In this document: piece by piece, positions 51,788-59,080 of the stretch | How the letters are laid out: each line of letters begins with the position of its first letter | How positions within the stretch are numbered: the first letter of the stretch is position 1 | Source of the DNA: Kribbella pratensis | GTDB lineage: Bacteria > Actinomycetota > Actinomycetes > Propionibacteriales > Kribbellaceae | Direction: 5' to 3' | DNA length: 64,000 bases | Assembly: GCF_004365355.1 (NCBI RefSeq) | Contig: NZ_SODP01000001.1 | Coordinates: 2,879,399-2,943,398 of the forward strand | The notes under the pieces: generated by a model | The model's input: only the letters and a program-made list of their open reading frames with translations | Database searches by the model: none | Told to the model about the DNA's origin: nothing | Translations under genes and position numbers: made by a program

Positions 51788-52332
51788 AGACCGAATCCAT
51801 TCGTGGGGTGGGGCGAGAGCTTGAGCTGGGGCGGGCCGCCCAGGCCGGACCAGTCGGCTTCGCGGATCGCCTTCATCGCCTGCTTGCGGGTCTCCCGGTC
51901 GAGGCGGTCGACGAACAGGATGCCGTCCAGGTGGTCGGTCTCGTGCTGGATGCAGCGGGCGAGCAGGTCCGAGCCCTCGATCACCACCGGGTCGCCGTAC
52001 ATGTTGAAGCCCTTGGCGATGACCGACTGGGCGCGGCGGCAGTCGAAGGTCAGACCGGGGATCGACAGGCAGCCCTCGGGACCGAACTGTTCGTCGGTCG
52101 AGAGCGACAGTTCGGGGTTGATCAGGTGCCCGAGCTCGCCCTCGACGTGGTATGTGAACACCCGCAGCCCGACGCCGATCTGCGGCGCGGCCAGGCCGGA
52201 TCCGGGGGCCGCCTGCATGGTGTCGGTGAGGTCCGTGACCAGGCGGCGCAGCTCGGCGTCGAAGTCGACGACCGGCTCGGCCTTGGTGATCAGCACAGGG
52301 TCGCCGAACAGGCGGATGGGTTGGACCGACAC
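51784..52332 (-). CDS. def: Peptide deformylase
   Basis: Removes the formyl group from nascent proteins. It is 182 residues long, with all three metal motifs: [20 protein letters not shown] (Cys ligand) and [14 protein letters not shown] (two His ligands and catalytic Glu). The start is GTG 52332 ([14 protein letters not shown]), preceded by GGAGAG; a longer reading to 52371 lacks support. It is followed directly by fmt, overlapping by 4 bp. The gene is divergent from the secreted C39-like protein gene. Confidence 0.95.
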   Translation of the reverse strand: MSVQPIRLFGDPVLITKAEPVVDFDAELRRLVTDLTDTMQAAPGSGLAAPQIGVGLRVFTYHVEGELGHLINPELSLSTDEQFGPEGCLSIPGLTFDCRRAQSVIAKGFNMYGDPVVIEGSDLLARCIQHETDHLDGILFVDRLDRETRKQAMKAIREADWSGLGGPPQLKLSPHPTNGFGL

Positions 52333-52493
52333 AGACTCTCCACACGGGTTCCACGAGGCAGGACTGCGCAAGTCTAGTTGGCTCGTGGAGTGGATTCAGG
52401 ACGGGAGGCCCCTCCCGTTTGTTGCCACAAGCACGTACTGTGGTCCCAGGCGTACCCTCAGTCACTGCCGTCACACGCCGCTCGGGAGACCCA

Positions 52494-53891
52494 ATGCTCA
52501 CTGCAGCACGGGGGGCAACTCTGATCCTCCTGGGTGCACTGCTTGCGCAGGCACCCCTCACTGCCCAGGCCTACCAACCCCGCGAGCCCGAGTACTCCGG
52601 GCCGTCCGGCGCGACCGCTCCCCCCACGTCGACGCCCACCTCTGCACCTACCTCGGCGCCCACCGTCGAACCGACCATGACGCCAACCGCGGCGACACCG
52701 ACGGCCACGACACCGACAGCCGGGCCGACTGCGAATCTGCCGGTGGACGAGCCTGCGGCGCGGTCGTGGAGCGAGGTGGTCAAGCAGGTGACCGAGACGT
52801 CGCCGGGCGATCTGCAGGTGCGGTCGGCGGACAAGACCGAGCAGACCGAGTCCATGCTCAGGTGCTTCAAGCTCGACACCGAGAACTACTGCCTTGGTCT
52901 CGGCTTCGTCGACAAGCTGCCGACGGGCGCGCAGCTGCAGTCTCTCGTGAGCTCGCCGACCCTGCGCGCGGCGGACGAGGCCGGAGTCGAGCAGGACATC
53001 CCGACCGGTGACCTCACCCCGGCCGATTTCGTCGCCCAGCGTGCCGCGATGCCGAAGAGCACCCGGGTCGCCGCCGAGCTGGACGAGATGCAAGCAGCCT
53101 GGAACGGCCGCGAAAAAGCTCGCGAACTCCGCGAGCTGGTCGCCGCCCAAACGCCTCCCGTGAACCCGGAAACCCCGTCCGACGAGCCGACGACCCAGGC
53201 GACCGCGACGCCGACGTCGACTGCCACTCCTACCGCCACTCCGACTGCGACGGCGACGGTGGTGCCGACTCGGACCGCACCGACGGTCGCGCCGTCCAAG
53301 CCGGTGCCTTCTGCTCCGCAAACGCCGGCTGCTCCGGTGAAGACGCCGGCTTCGGCGTACATCATGAAGGGGTTCCAGACCTCGCAGGAGAAGGGGTACT
53401 GGTGTGGTCCGGCGACGTTCCAGTCGATCGACTGGGCCGACGACAACCAGAAGGACACCCAGGCGTCCTGGGCGAAGGACCTCGGGTCGACCACCGGCGG
53501 TACGGCGATCTCAGCGATGGTGAAGCAGACCAACGTGAAGACCGCCTGGCCGAAGTCCGCGGGCACGTACGTCGTGCAGAACGTCTCGGACTGGAACGCG
53601 CAGACGTTCTTCACCGTCCACCAGAAGCACCTCGGTGTGTACAAGGCCCCGGTGATCGAGCACGTGCAGCTGTTGAAGCGGTACTTCCCGTACCTCGCGT
53701 TCAACCACAGCGGCCACTACCAGGTCGGCCGCGGCTACGACAAGGCGAACGGCACGATCGCGATCTTCGAGGTGTTCAACGAGCGCCGGTTCAACAGCCG
53801 CGGCAACGTCACCGACGGCCCGCGGAACATCCCGGCGAGCGCACTGTTCAACGCCACCCTGGCCAACTCCTTCCAGAACATCGGGCTGTGA
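52494..53891 (+). CDS. Secreted C39-like peptidase-fold protein with Thr/Pro-rich linkers
   Basis: Exported protein of 465 residues. The signal peptide is [26 protein letters not shown] (cleavage after about residue 26). Two low-complexity linkers rich in Pro-Thr-Ala flank a folded segment of about 130 residues ([17 protein letters not shown]...), the second at about residues 205-280. The C-terminal domain (residues about 285-465) is a papain-like C39 fold: [15 protein letters not shown] places the Cys, and [18 protein letters not shown] the His. GGGAG lies 6 nt before ATG 52494. It is coupled (TGATG) to a lipoprotein gene. Substrate unknown; cell-wall or peptide cleavage is possible. Confidence 0.85.
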   Translation: MLTAARGATLILLGALLAQAPLTAQAYQPREPEYSGPSGATAPPTSTPTSAPTSAPTVEPTMTPTAATPTATTPTAGPTANLPVDEPAARSWSEVVKQVTETSPGDLQVRSADKTEQTESMLRCFKLDTENYCLGLGFVDKLPTGAQLQSLVSSPTLRAADEAGVEQDIPTGDLTPADFVAQRAAMPKSTRVAAELDEMQAAWNGREKARELRELVAAQTPPVNPETPSDEPTTQATATPTSTATPTATPTATATVVPTRTAPTVAPSKPVPSAPQTPAAPVKTPASAYIMKGFQTSQEKGYWCGPATFQSIDWADDNQKDTQASWAKDLGSTTGGTAISAMVKQTNVKTAWPKSAGTYVVQNVSDWNAQTFFTVHQKHLGVYKAPVIEHVQLLKRYFPYLAFNHSGHYQVGRGYDKANGTIAIFEVFNERRFNSRGNVTDGPRNIPASALFNATLANSFQNIGL

Positions 53892-55030
53892 TGCGTCGCC
53901 GTACGGTTGCCGCAGGCACCCTTCTCGTCCTGGCGCTGGCCGGTTGCTCGTCAACCACGCTAACCACCACGCCGACACCAACGCCGAAGCCGGCCCCCAC
54001 CCCAACGCCGAAGCCGTCGGTCACCCCGACCCGGCCGACGGACAGCGGTACGGCGATCCCGGTCTGGGCGAACGTCCTGCGGCAACCGGTCGACGGCCAG
54101 CACCTCGTCACCCAGCAACACAAGTACGTCGTTACGCGCGGAAGCGACGAGGCGGGTACGACGACGATCGCCGACCGCACCAGCCGGAAGGTCGTCGTAC
54201 GCCACGTCCCGACGACCGGTTTCGTTGCCCAGTCCCCCGTTGTGATCGACGACCATTGGGCCCTGATCGAGGACATCCGCTCGGACGGCCCGGACCCGGA
54301 GATCAAAGTCGTCCGCTACGACCTCACGACCGGCAAGGCCGCGACACCCGTCGGACTCCCACCCGTCTCCGAACCCGAGATCGGCGCCTACAACGGCACG
54401 TTCGCCTACAGTTCCACCGACGCGAAGAACCGCTCGTGCCTGATCGTCGCCGAGCTTGCCACCCTGAAGTCGCGCGCTGTGACCTGCGTTGCCGCCCCCG
54501 GGTACGTCGCCGATCCGGTCGTCTCCGCCGACACCGTCACGTTCAGCGAGATCATCGCTCCGGAGACCGCTCGCCGCTGCAAACGCATCCTCTCCGCTCC
54601 CCTGACCGGCGGCACGGCGAAACCGGTGCCCGCAGCAACCAACTGCATCCAGTGGAGCGGCGCGACCATCGCCGGCGCAACGGTGTGGTCCGAGGTCGCC
54701 GCCGCGGACCCCGACCAGTACCAGAGCAAGGCATACGTGCGCGAGTCCGGCGACTCCCCCGCCCGCCCGCTCGGCACCGTCGTCACCGACACGATCCTTG
54801 CCTGCGGCAACTGGATTCTGTGGGAGGTCCGCACGGTCAGCCCGGCCGGCGAGGAGACCTACCAGATCAACCGCTGGCGTCCCGGTCTCGCCAGCCCGCA
54901 ACGGATGTACGCCGCCAGACCCGGCGTCGCGCTCACCCCGATGACGTGTCAGGACAACACGGTGTACGTCGAAGCGGCGCACCTCGCGAGCACGCCGACG
55001 TACACCGAGACGATCTCGGCGGCAGTCTGA
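53891..55030 (+). CDS. Secreted lipoprotein with beta-propeller-like body
   Basis: Surface lipoprotein of 379 residues. [19 protein letters not shown] is a lipoprotein signal with lipobox LAGC (Cys 19), followed by a Thr/Pro linker (TPTPTPKPAPTPTPKP). The body is beta-rich with repeated units of about 50 residues, e.g. HWALIEDIRSDGPDPEIKVVRYDLTTG, NGTFAYSSTDAKNRSCLIVAELATLK and NWILWEVRTVSPAGEETYQINRW, suggesting a WD40/TolB-like propeller. It has several Cys pairs. The ATG overlaps the C39 gene's stop, so the two exported proteins are made together. No precise function is evident. Confidence 0.8.
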   Translation: MRRRTVAAGTLLVLALAGCSSTTLTTTPTPTPKPAPTPTPKPSVTPTRPTDSGTAIPVWANVLRQPVDGQHLVTQQHKYVVTRGSDEAGTTTIADRTSRKVVVRHVPTTGFVAQSPVVIDDHWALIEDIRSDGPDPEIKVVRYDLTTGKAATPVGLPPVSEPEIGAYNGTFAYSSTDAKNRSCLIVAELATLKSRAVTCVAAPGYVADPVVSADTVTFSEIIAPETARRCKRILSAPLTGGTAKPVPAATNCIQWSGATIAGATVWSEVAAADPDQYQSKAYVRESGDSPARPLGTVVTDTILACGNWILWEVRTVSPAGEETYQINRWRPGLASPQRMYAARPGVALTPMTCQDNTVYVEAAHLASTPTYTETISAAV

Positions 55031-55036
55031 ACGCGG

Positions 55037-55579
55037 CTACCAGCGCGCGTGCCAGATCCGCACCCGGCCGAACCCGACCGTACCGGTGATCCGGATCCGC
55101 GGCCCGGTGCCGGTCGACCCGCGCGGCGGCTTGTACTGCGAGTCCTTCCAGGTGGTGTGCAGACCCTCGAGCTCGACGACCGCATTGCGCGGCACCCGGA
55201 TCTTCGCGCCGCCGGTCCCGAGTTTGAGCTCGATGTCGACCTCTGGATGCTCGAAGATCGCGCGGGTCAGATCGAGCCGGACACGGCCGAACGCGGAGTG
55301 CACCTTCAGCGTCCGCGGCACCCGCCAGACCCCGGCACGGACGATCCGCCCGGACGCCGCGCCGATGGTCGCGGAGCGGCCCGGGTCCGGCGCCGGCAGC
55401 GATGCCAGGGCCCGCTGGATGTCCTGCCGGGTCCTGGCACCCAGCACTTGGTCAAGGCGCGCGTCCATCTCCTCATGGGTGAGGATCCCGTCCGTGTAGG
55501 CCTCCTGCACGCGTCGCACGGCGGTGTCGCGATCCACGTCCCCGATCGAGGGCGAGCGGTCTCCAGGTACGGACGTCAC
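55037..55579 (-). CDS. DUF1707 domain protein with C-terminal LiaF-like region
   Basis: Protein of 180 residues. The DUF1707/SHOCT-like helices are DRDTAVRRVQEAYTDGILTHEEMDARLDQVLGARTRQDIQRALASLP (residues about 18-65). The rest forms a beta-rich domain (TLKVHSAFGRVRLDLTRAIFEHPEVDIELKLGTGGAKIRVPRNAVVELEG), resembling the C-terminal part of YvqF/LiaF cell-wall stress proteins. No membrane segment is present. GTG 55579 follows TACAGT (55591-55586) by 6 nt. The gene ends 6 bp from the convergent lipoprotein's stop. Confidence 0.85.
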   Translation of the reverse strand: MTSVPGDRSPSIGDVDRDTAVRRVQEAYTDGILTHEEMDARLDQVLGARTRQDIQRALASLPAPDPGRSATIGAASGRIVRAGVWRVPRTLKVHSAFGRVRLDLTRAIFEHPEVDIELKLGTGGAKIRVPRNAVVELEGLHTTWKDSQYKPPRGSTGTGPRIRITGTVGFGRVRIWHARW

Positions 55580-55597
55580 CAAACCACTGTAGTACCG

Positions 55598-56206
55598 CTA
55601 CACGGCCAGACCGCGGGCCCGGAGTTGCGTCCGGAGGTCGGCCGCACCGGTGAAGACTTCGGCGTCGAGACCGACCGCGCGAGCACCGTCGACGTTGTAC
55701 GCCATGTCGTCGGTGTAGAAGGTGCGCGCGGGGTCCAGATCGAAGCGGTCGATGAGGATCCGGTAGATCTTCTCGTCGGGCTTCACGGTCTGCTCGATGC
55801 CCGAGACGACCTCCCCGTCGAACTGCGTGAGGATCGGGAACGCGTCCTTCGCGATCTCCCACTTCTCACCGGAGAAGTTCGTCAGCGCGTACGTCGGCAG
55901 GCCGAGCGCCCTGATCTCGGTGAGTACCGCGGCGGTGTCCTCGAACACGCCCTTGACCATCTTCAGCCAGCCGGTGTCGTACGCCTCGATCCACTCGGCG
56001 TGCTCCGGGTGCAGACTCGTCAGCTCCGCAACGGCCTCGGCCCACGTGCGCCCCTCGTCCTGCTTGTGGTTCCAGGCCGGCGTGGCCACGTTGGTCAGGA
56101 AGTGCGACCGCTGTTCCTCGTCGGGAATCAGGTCGGCGTAGAGGTAGGTGGGACTCCAGTCCAGCAGCACGCCACCGATGTCGAACACCACCGCGTCGAT
56201 CGTCAT
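55598..56206 (-). CDS. HAD-superfamily hydrolase
   Basis: Haloacid-dehalogenase-like phosphatase of 202 residues. Motif I VVFDIGGVLLDWSP (here the second Asp is Gly, as in the epoxide-hydrolase/YihX-like subgroup), motif II ALTNFSGE (Asn/Ser), motif III KPDEKIYRIL (Lys), motif IV FYTDDMAYNVDGARAVG (Asp-Asp). Small alpha-helical cap between I and II. It resembles the YihX/sEH-N type of small phosphatase. ATG 56206 follows TAGGGT (56219-56214) by 7 nt. The substrate is not predictable. Confidence 0.88.
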   Translation of the reverse strand: MTIDAVVFDIGGVLLDWSPTYLYADLIPDEEQRSHFLTNVATPAWNHKQDEGRTWAEAVAELTSLHPEHAEWIEAYDTGWLKMVKGVFEDTAAVLTEIRALGLPTYALTNFSGEKWEIAKDAFPILTQFDGEVVSGIEQTVKPDEKIYRILIDRFDLDPARTFYTDDMAYNVDGARAVGLDAEVFTGAADLRTQLRARGLAV

Positions 56207-56278
56207 GCCCTCAACCCTATGAGACACGGCGTGGGTTGCGGTCGCGGACGTCGTGGTGACGGGTTCTCACCGCTCAAC

Positions 56279-57490
56279 TCAGGCGGTTGCCGCGTTGGCT
56301 GCGGCGCGGGCGTGGAGCGCCGGCGCCAGCGAGTACTGGCCGATGAAGATCACCACACCGAGGACGGCGCAGCCGAGCCAGGTGACGGTGGGGCCGAGGT
56401 ATTCGAGGGCGTTCGTGCCTGCCAGCGGACCGATCACGGTGCCGACGCCGAACGCCATCCCGGACAGACCCATGTAGCGGCCGCGCAGGTCGACCGGCGC
56501 GAGGTCGGCGAACACCGCGCCGATCACGGCGGCGAACCCGATCTCCCCGATCGTCCACACCACCACCGACATCGCGTAGCCCCACCAGCTGTGCACGACC
56601 GCACCGACGCCGAAGCCGAGCCCGACGACCAGCATCGAGGCCGCGAGCAGTTTCGGCCGGTCGAGCTTGACGAACCATCTGCCGAGGAACGGCTGGACGA
56701 GCACGATCACGACACCGTTGAGCGCGATCACCAGACCGTACGTCCGGGACGAGAGACCGTCATCCGACATCGCCAGCGGCAGGGTCGAGTAGCCCTGCAT
56801 GTAGATGGTCGCGTAGCCGATCTGGATCAGGATCATCAGCAGGAACACGGTGTCGCGTACGACGACCGGCAGCAGCGCCCGGCGTACTGAGTCTTCTTCG
56901 GGCGCCGGGCGGCTCTCCGGCACCATCATCCAGATGACCAGGCCGGCGATCACCGAGGTGGCGGCGTTCACCCAGAACAGCAGGCCGTAGCCGAACGACG
57001 CGAGGACGCCCGCACTGACGGTCGAGACGGAGAAGCCGAGGTTGATCGCCCAGAACAGCAGGCCGTACGCGCGCACCCGCTCGGTCGGCTGCAGCAGGTC
57101 CGCGACCGTCGCCTGGACAGCCGGGCGGAACAGGTCGCTGAGCAGGCCGACCAGGAAGGCGGTCACCCAGATCAGCGCCATCGAACGGGCGGATCCGAGC
57201 AGGATCAGCGCGGCGCCGGTACCGAAGAAGCAGATCAGCATGGTCACCCGGCGTCCGGCCCGGTCGGCCAGCCAGCCGCCGACGAGTTGCGCGCACACGG
57301 ATCCGGCGCCGACTGCGGCCGCGACGGCTCCCGCCGTACCGGCCGAGAGGTGGCGGTCGTGGGTCAGGTACAGGACGAGGAACGGTTGCACGAAGCTGCC
57401 GAGCCGGTTGACCAGCTGGCACACCCACAGCGCCCAGAACGCCCGCGGCAGGGCGGTGGGGGCGGCGGTGTCGATGGCGACTGCACTCAT
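56279..57490 (-). CDS. MFS transporter
   Basis: Membrane transporter of 403 residues with about twelve segments. The N-terminal half has LWVCQLVNRLGSFVQPFLVLYLTHDRHLSAGTAGAVAAAVG and GWLADRAGRRVTMLICFF (motif A, GxxADRxGRR). The halves are divided by ESRPAPEEDSVRRALLPVV. It resembles drug/H+ antiporters of the YdeE/MdtG style. Divergent from the DUF5937-like regulator gene, with an inverted repeat between them, which suggests that the regulator controls this exporter. Confidence 0.9.
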   Translation of the reverse strand: MSAVAIDTAAPTALPRAFWALWVCQLVNRLGSFVQPFLVLYLTHDRHLSAGTAGAVAAAVGAGSVCAQLVGGWLADRAGRRVTMLICFFGTGAALILLGSARSMALIWVTAFLVGLLSDLFRPAVQATVADLLQPTERVRAYGLLFWAINLGFSVSTVSAGVLASFGYGLLFWVNAATSVIAGLVIWMMVPESRPAPEEDSVRRALLPVVVRDTVFLLMILIQIGYATIYMQGYSTLPLAMSDDGLSSRTYGLVIALNGVVIVLVQPFLGRWFVKLDRPKLLAASMLVVGLGFGVGAVVHSWWGYAMSVVVWTIGEIGFAAVIGAVFADLAPVDLRGRYMGLSGMAFGVGTVIGPLAGTNALEYLGPTVTWLGCAVLGVVIFIGQYSLAPALHARAAANAATA

Positions 57491-57519
57491 GGGATCAACT
57501 CTCGGGTCGATGCCGACCG

Positions 57520-57548
57520 TTGTCGATGATTAGGGTGAGGACTAATCT
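57520..57548 (+). promoter_or_regulatory. Promoter and operator of the regulator gene
   Basis: TTGTCG (57520-57525) and TAATCT (57543-57548) are exactly 17 nt apart, and GTG 57556 follows by 7 nt (leaderless). GATTAG (57528-57533) and CTAATC (57542-57547) form an inverted repeat with an 8-nt spacer overlapping the -10 box, a likely autoregulatory operator also close to the divergent MFS gene. Confidence 0.65.
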
Positions 57549-57555
57549 TGGCCGG

Positions 57556-58545
57556 GTGATCACGATCAGGCTGAACGCCGGTGACGTCGGGCGGATCCGG
57601 TTCGCGCTGTCGCCGGTGTGGGAAGCGATGACGAGTGTGCGGGCGTTGAGCAACAACACCGCGCAGAGCGTGCACGGTCCGTGGCTGCAGAAGGTCCGGC
57701 CGACGATCGCGGGTGACGACCTGACGTTGCTCAGGGCCCTGATTCCGCCGTACGGCTATATCCCTGATTTCATGACGCCCGCTCCCCCACGGCGGTCGAC
57801 GAGTTTCGAGTCCGGCCTGGCCGCGATCGCCGCTACGCCGCACGAGATCGTGACCGACGAGCTCGGGAGGCTGCATCACGACACTCCGCACCCGCTGTTG
57901 CCGGAGCTGATCGCGAATCCGGCGAAGGCGCTCGAGCTGATCACGTCGGCGCTGGAGACTTACTGGCGCCGGGCGATCGAGCCGGAGTGGCGGCGGATGC
58001 GGTCGCTGCTGCAGGAGGACCTCGCGTTCCGGCTCGACGAGCTGGCGAGCGGCGGGATCGAGCGGCTGTTCCGCAACCTGCACCCGTCGATCAGCTACCG
58101 CGGCGATCGCGTCGAGATCGACCGCCCGTACACCTGCGACGGCGAGCCGATGGCCGGGCAGGGCCTGCTCCTCGTGCCGTGCGTCTTCACCTGGCCCGCC
58201 GGCCTGGCGGTGACGGGCGCGCCGCACGTGCCGACGATCACGTATCCCCCGCGCGGTCTCGGCCGCCTGTGGGAGGACCGCCAGGACACGACGGACTCAC
58301 CCCTGGCAGACCTCGTCGGCCGCACCCGCGCCGCGATCGTCAGCCACCTGGACCTACCGATGTCCACCACCCACCTCGCCCACCAGCTGGGTGTCTCGGC
58401 CCCGACCTTGAGCGTCCACCTGAGCATCCTCCGCAACGCCGGCGTAGTCAGCTCCCACCGCGACGGGCGCACCGTCCTCTACCACCGCACTCCGCTGGGC
58501 CACCAGTTGCTCGCCGCCGCAACGCCCCTCGCAACCTCCGCTTGA
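57556..58545 (+). CDS. ArsR-type winged-helix regulator with DUF5937-like N-terminus
   Basis: Transcription factor of 329 residues. The long N-terminal part (VITIRLNAGDVGRIRFALSPVWEAMTSVRAL...) matches my memory of the DUF5937 domain found upstream of ArsR-type helices in actinobacteria. The C-terminal winged helix is SHLDLPMSTTHLAHQLGVSAPTLSVHLSILRNAGVVSSHRDGRTVLYHRTPLGHQLLA (residues about 268-325), a classic ArsR pattern. GTG 57556 is set by the homologous start and a -35/-10 pair placed 7 nt before it. Divergent from an MFS exporter, its probable target. Confidence 0.85.
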   Translation: MITIRLNAGDVGRIRFALSPVWEAMTSVRALSNNTAQSVHGPWLQKVRPTIAGDDLTLLRALIPPYGYIPDFMTPAPPRRSTSFESGLAAIAATPHEIVTDELGRLHHDTPHPLLPELIANPAKALELITSALETYWRRAIEPEWRRMRSLLQEDLAFRLDELASGGIERLFRNLHPSISYRGDRVEIDRPYTCDGEPMAGQGLLLVPCVFTWPAGLAVTGAPHVPTITYPPRGLGRLWEDRQDTTDSPLADLVGRTRAAIVSHLDLPMSTTHLAHQLGVSAPTLSVHLSILRNAGVVSSHRDGRTVLYHRTPLGHQLLAAATPLATSA

Positions 58546-58656
58546 GCGTGACGCCCGACGTCGCCCCTGCCCTTCCTGCTTGAGCGTATCCGTCCGGCGC
58601 ATGGAGGTCGGGTGGTTATCCACAGGTCGCCGCTGACGGGGGTCGCCAGCGGCGGA

Positions 58657-58704
58657 AGTGCCGGGTTGCGGGAGTGCCGGGTTGCGGGAGTGCCGGGCGG
58701 CGGG
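58657..58704. repeat. 16-bp direct repeat, three copies
   Basis: AGTGCCGGGTTGCGGG at 58657-58672 and 58673-58688, then AGTGCCGGGCGGCGGG at 58689-58704. Intergenic. Confidence 0.9.
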
Positions 58705-58826
58705 TTGCTTGACGGCTGGCATGTTGTATCCGGTCAGCGGACCAACAAGCCGCTACCGGTGCTCCGGCAGCTGGAGCGTAGCCGACATGTGTGGCGGCGA
58801 GCTGGGCCGGCTCGTGTCCGGTGGTG

Positions 58827-58929
58827 CGGATCTGCATCACTGACCAAACCCGCCCGGCGGGTCTTCGCCGGCCGAGGCATGAGCGTTCCTGCTTGGGGCG
58901 GTGTGCGCTTGATCAGTGGCTCAGGTCCG
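58827..58929. repeat. Palindromic element family A, copy 2
   Basis: Arms 58827-58847 and 58909-58929 pair at 16 of 21 positions around a 61-nt loop. Its left arm has GGATCTG-N3-CACTGACCAA, the same as copy 1 (48216-48236) apart from two bases in the N3 block. The loop start (CGCCCG...CGG) is also similar to that of copy 1. It lies between convergent stops. Confidence 0.75.
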
Positions 58930-58948
58930 CCCTCGCCGGAGCGGGTGG

Positions 58949-59011
58949 CCACTTTGTGCACCAGATGGTCAGCGTCGGGCGGCGAAAGCGCGTATCCGGT
59001 GCACAAGGTGG
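58949..59011. repeat. Palindromic element family B, copy 1
   Basis: CCACTTTGTGCACCAGAT (58949-58966) and ATCCGGTGCACAAGGTGG (58994-59011) pair at 16 of 18 positions with a 27-nt loop. A better preserved copy is at 63774-63840. Confidence 0.85.
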
Positions 59012-59080
59012 ACCAAGGGCCGAGCGCGGGCCCCGGCAGGAGGTAGGGCGAGACCGAGGTGGGCGACATAGGAGTCGGAA

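Larger units (their letters stand above)
58546..59080. other. 535-bp gene-free convergent intergenic region with three repeat types
   Basis: No convincing gene is present between the regulator and priA stops. The region holds a 16-bp direct repeat (58657-58704), family A palindrome copy 2 (58827-58929) and family B palindrome copy 1 (58949-59011). Open frames across it are simple-sequence shadows. Confidence 0.75.
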
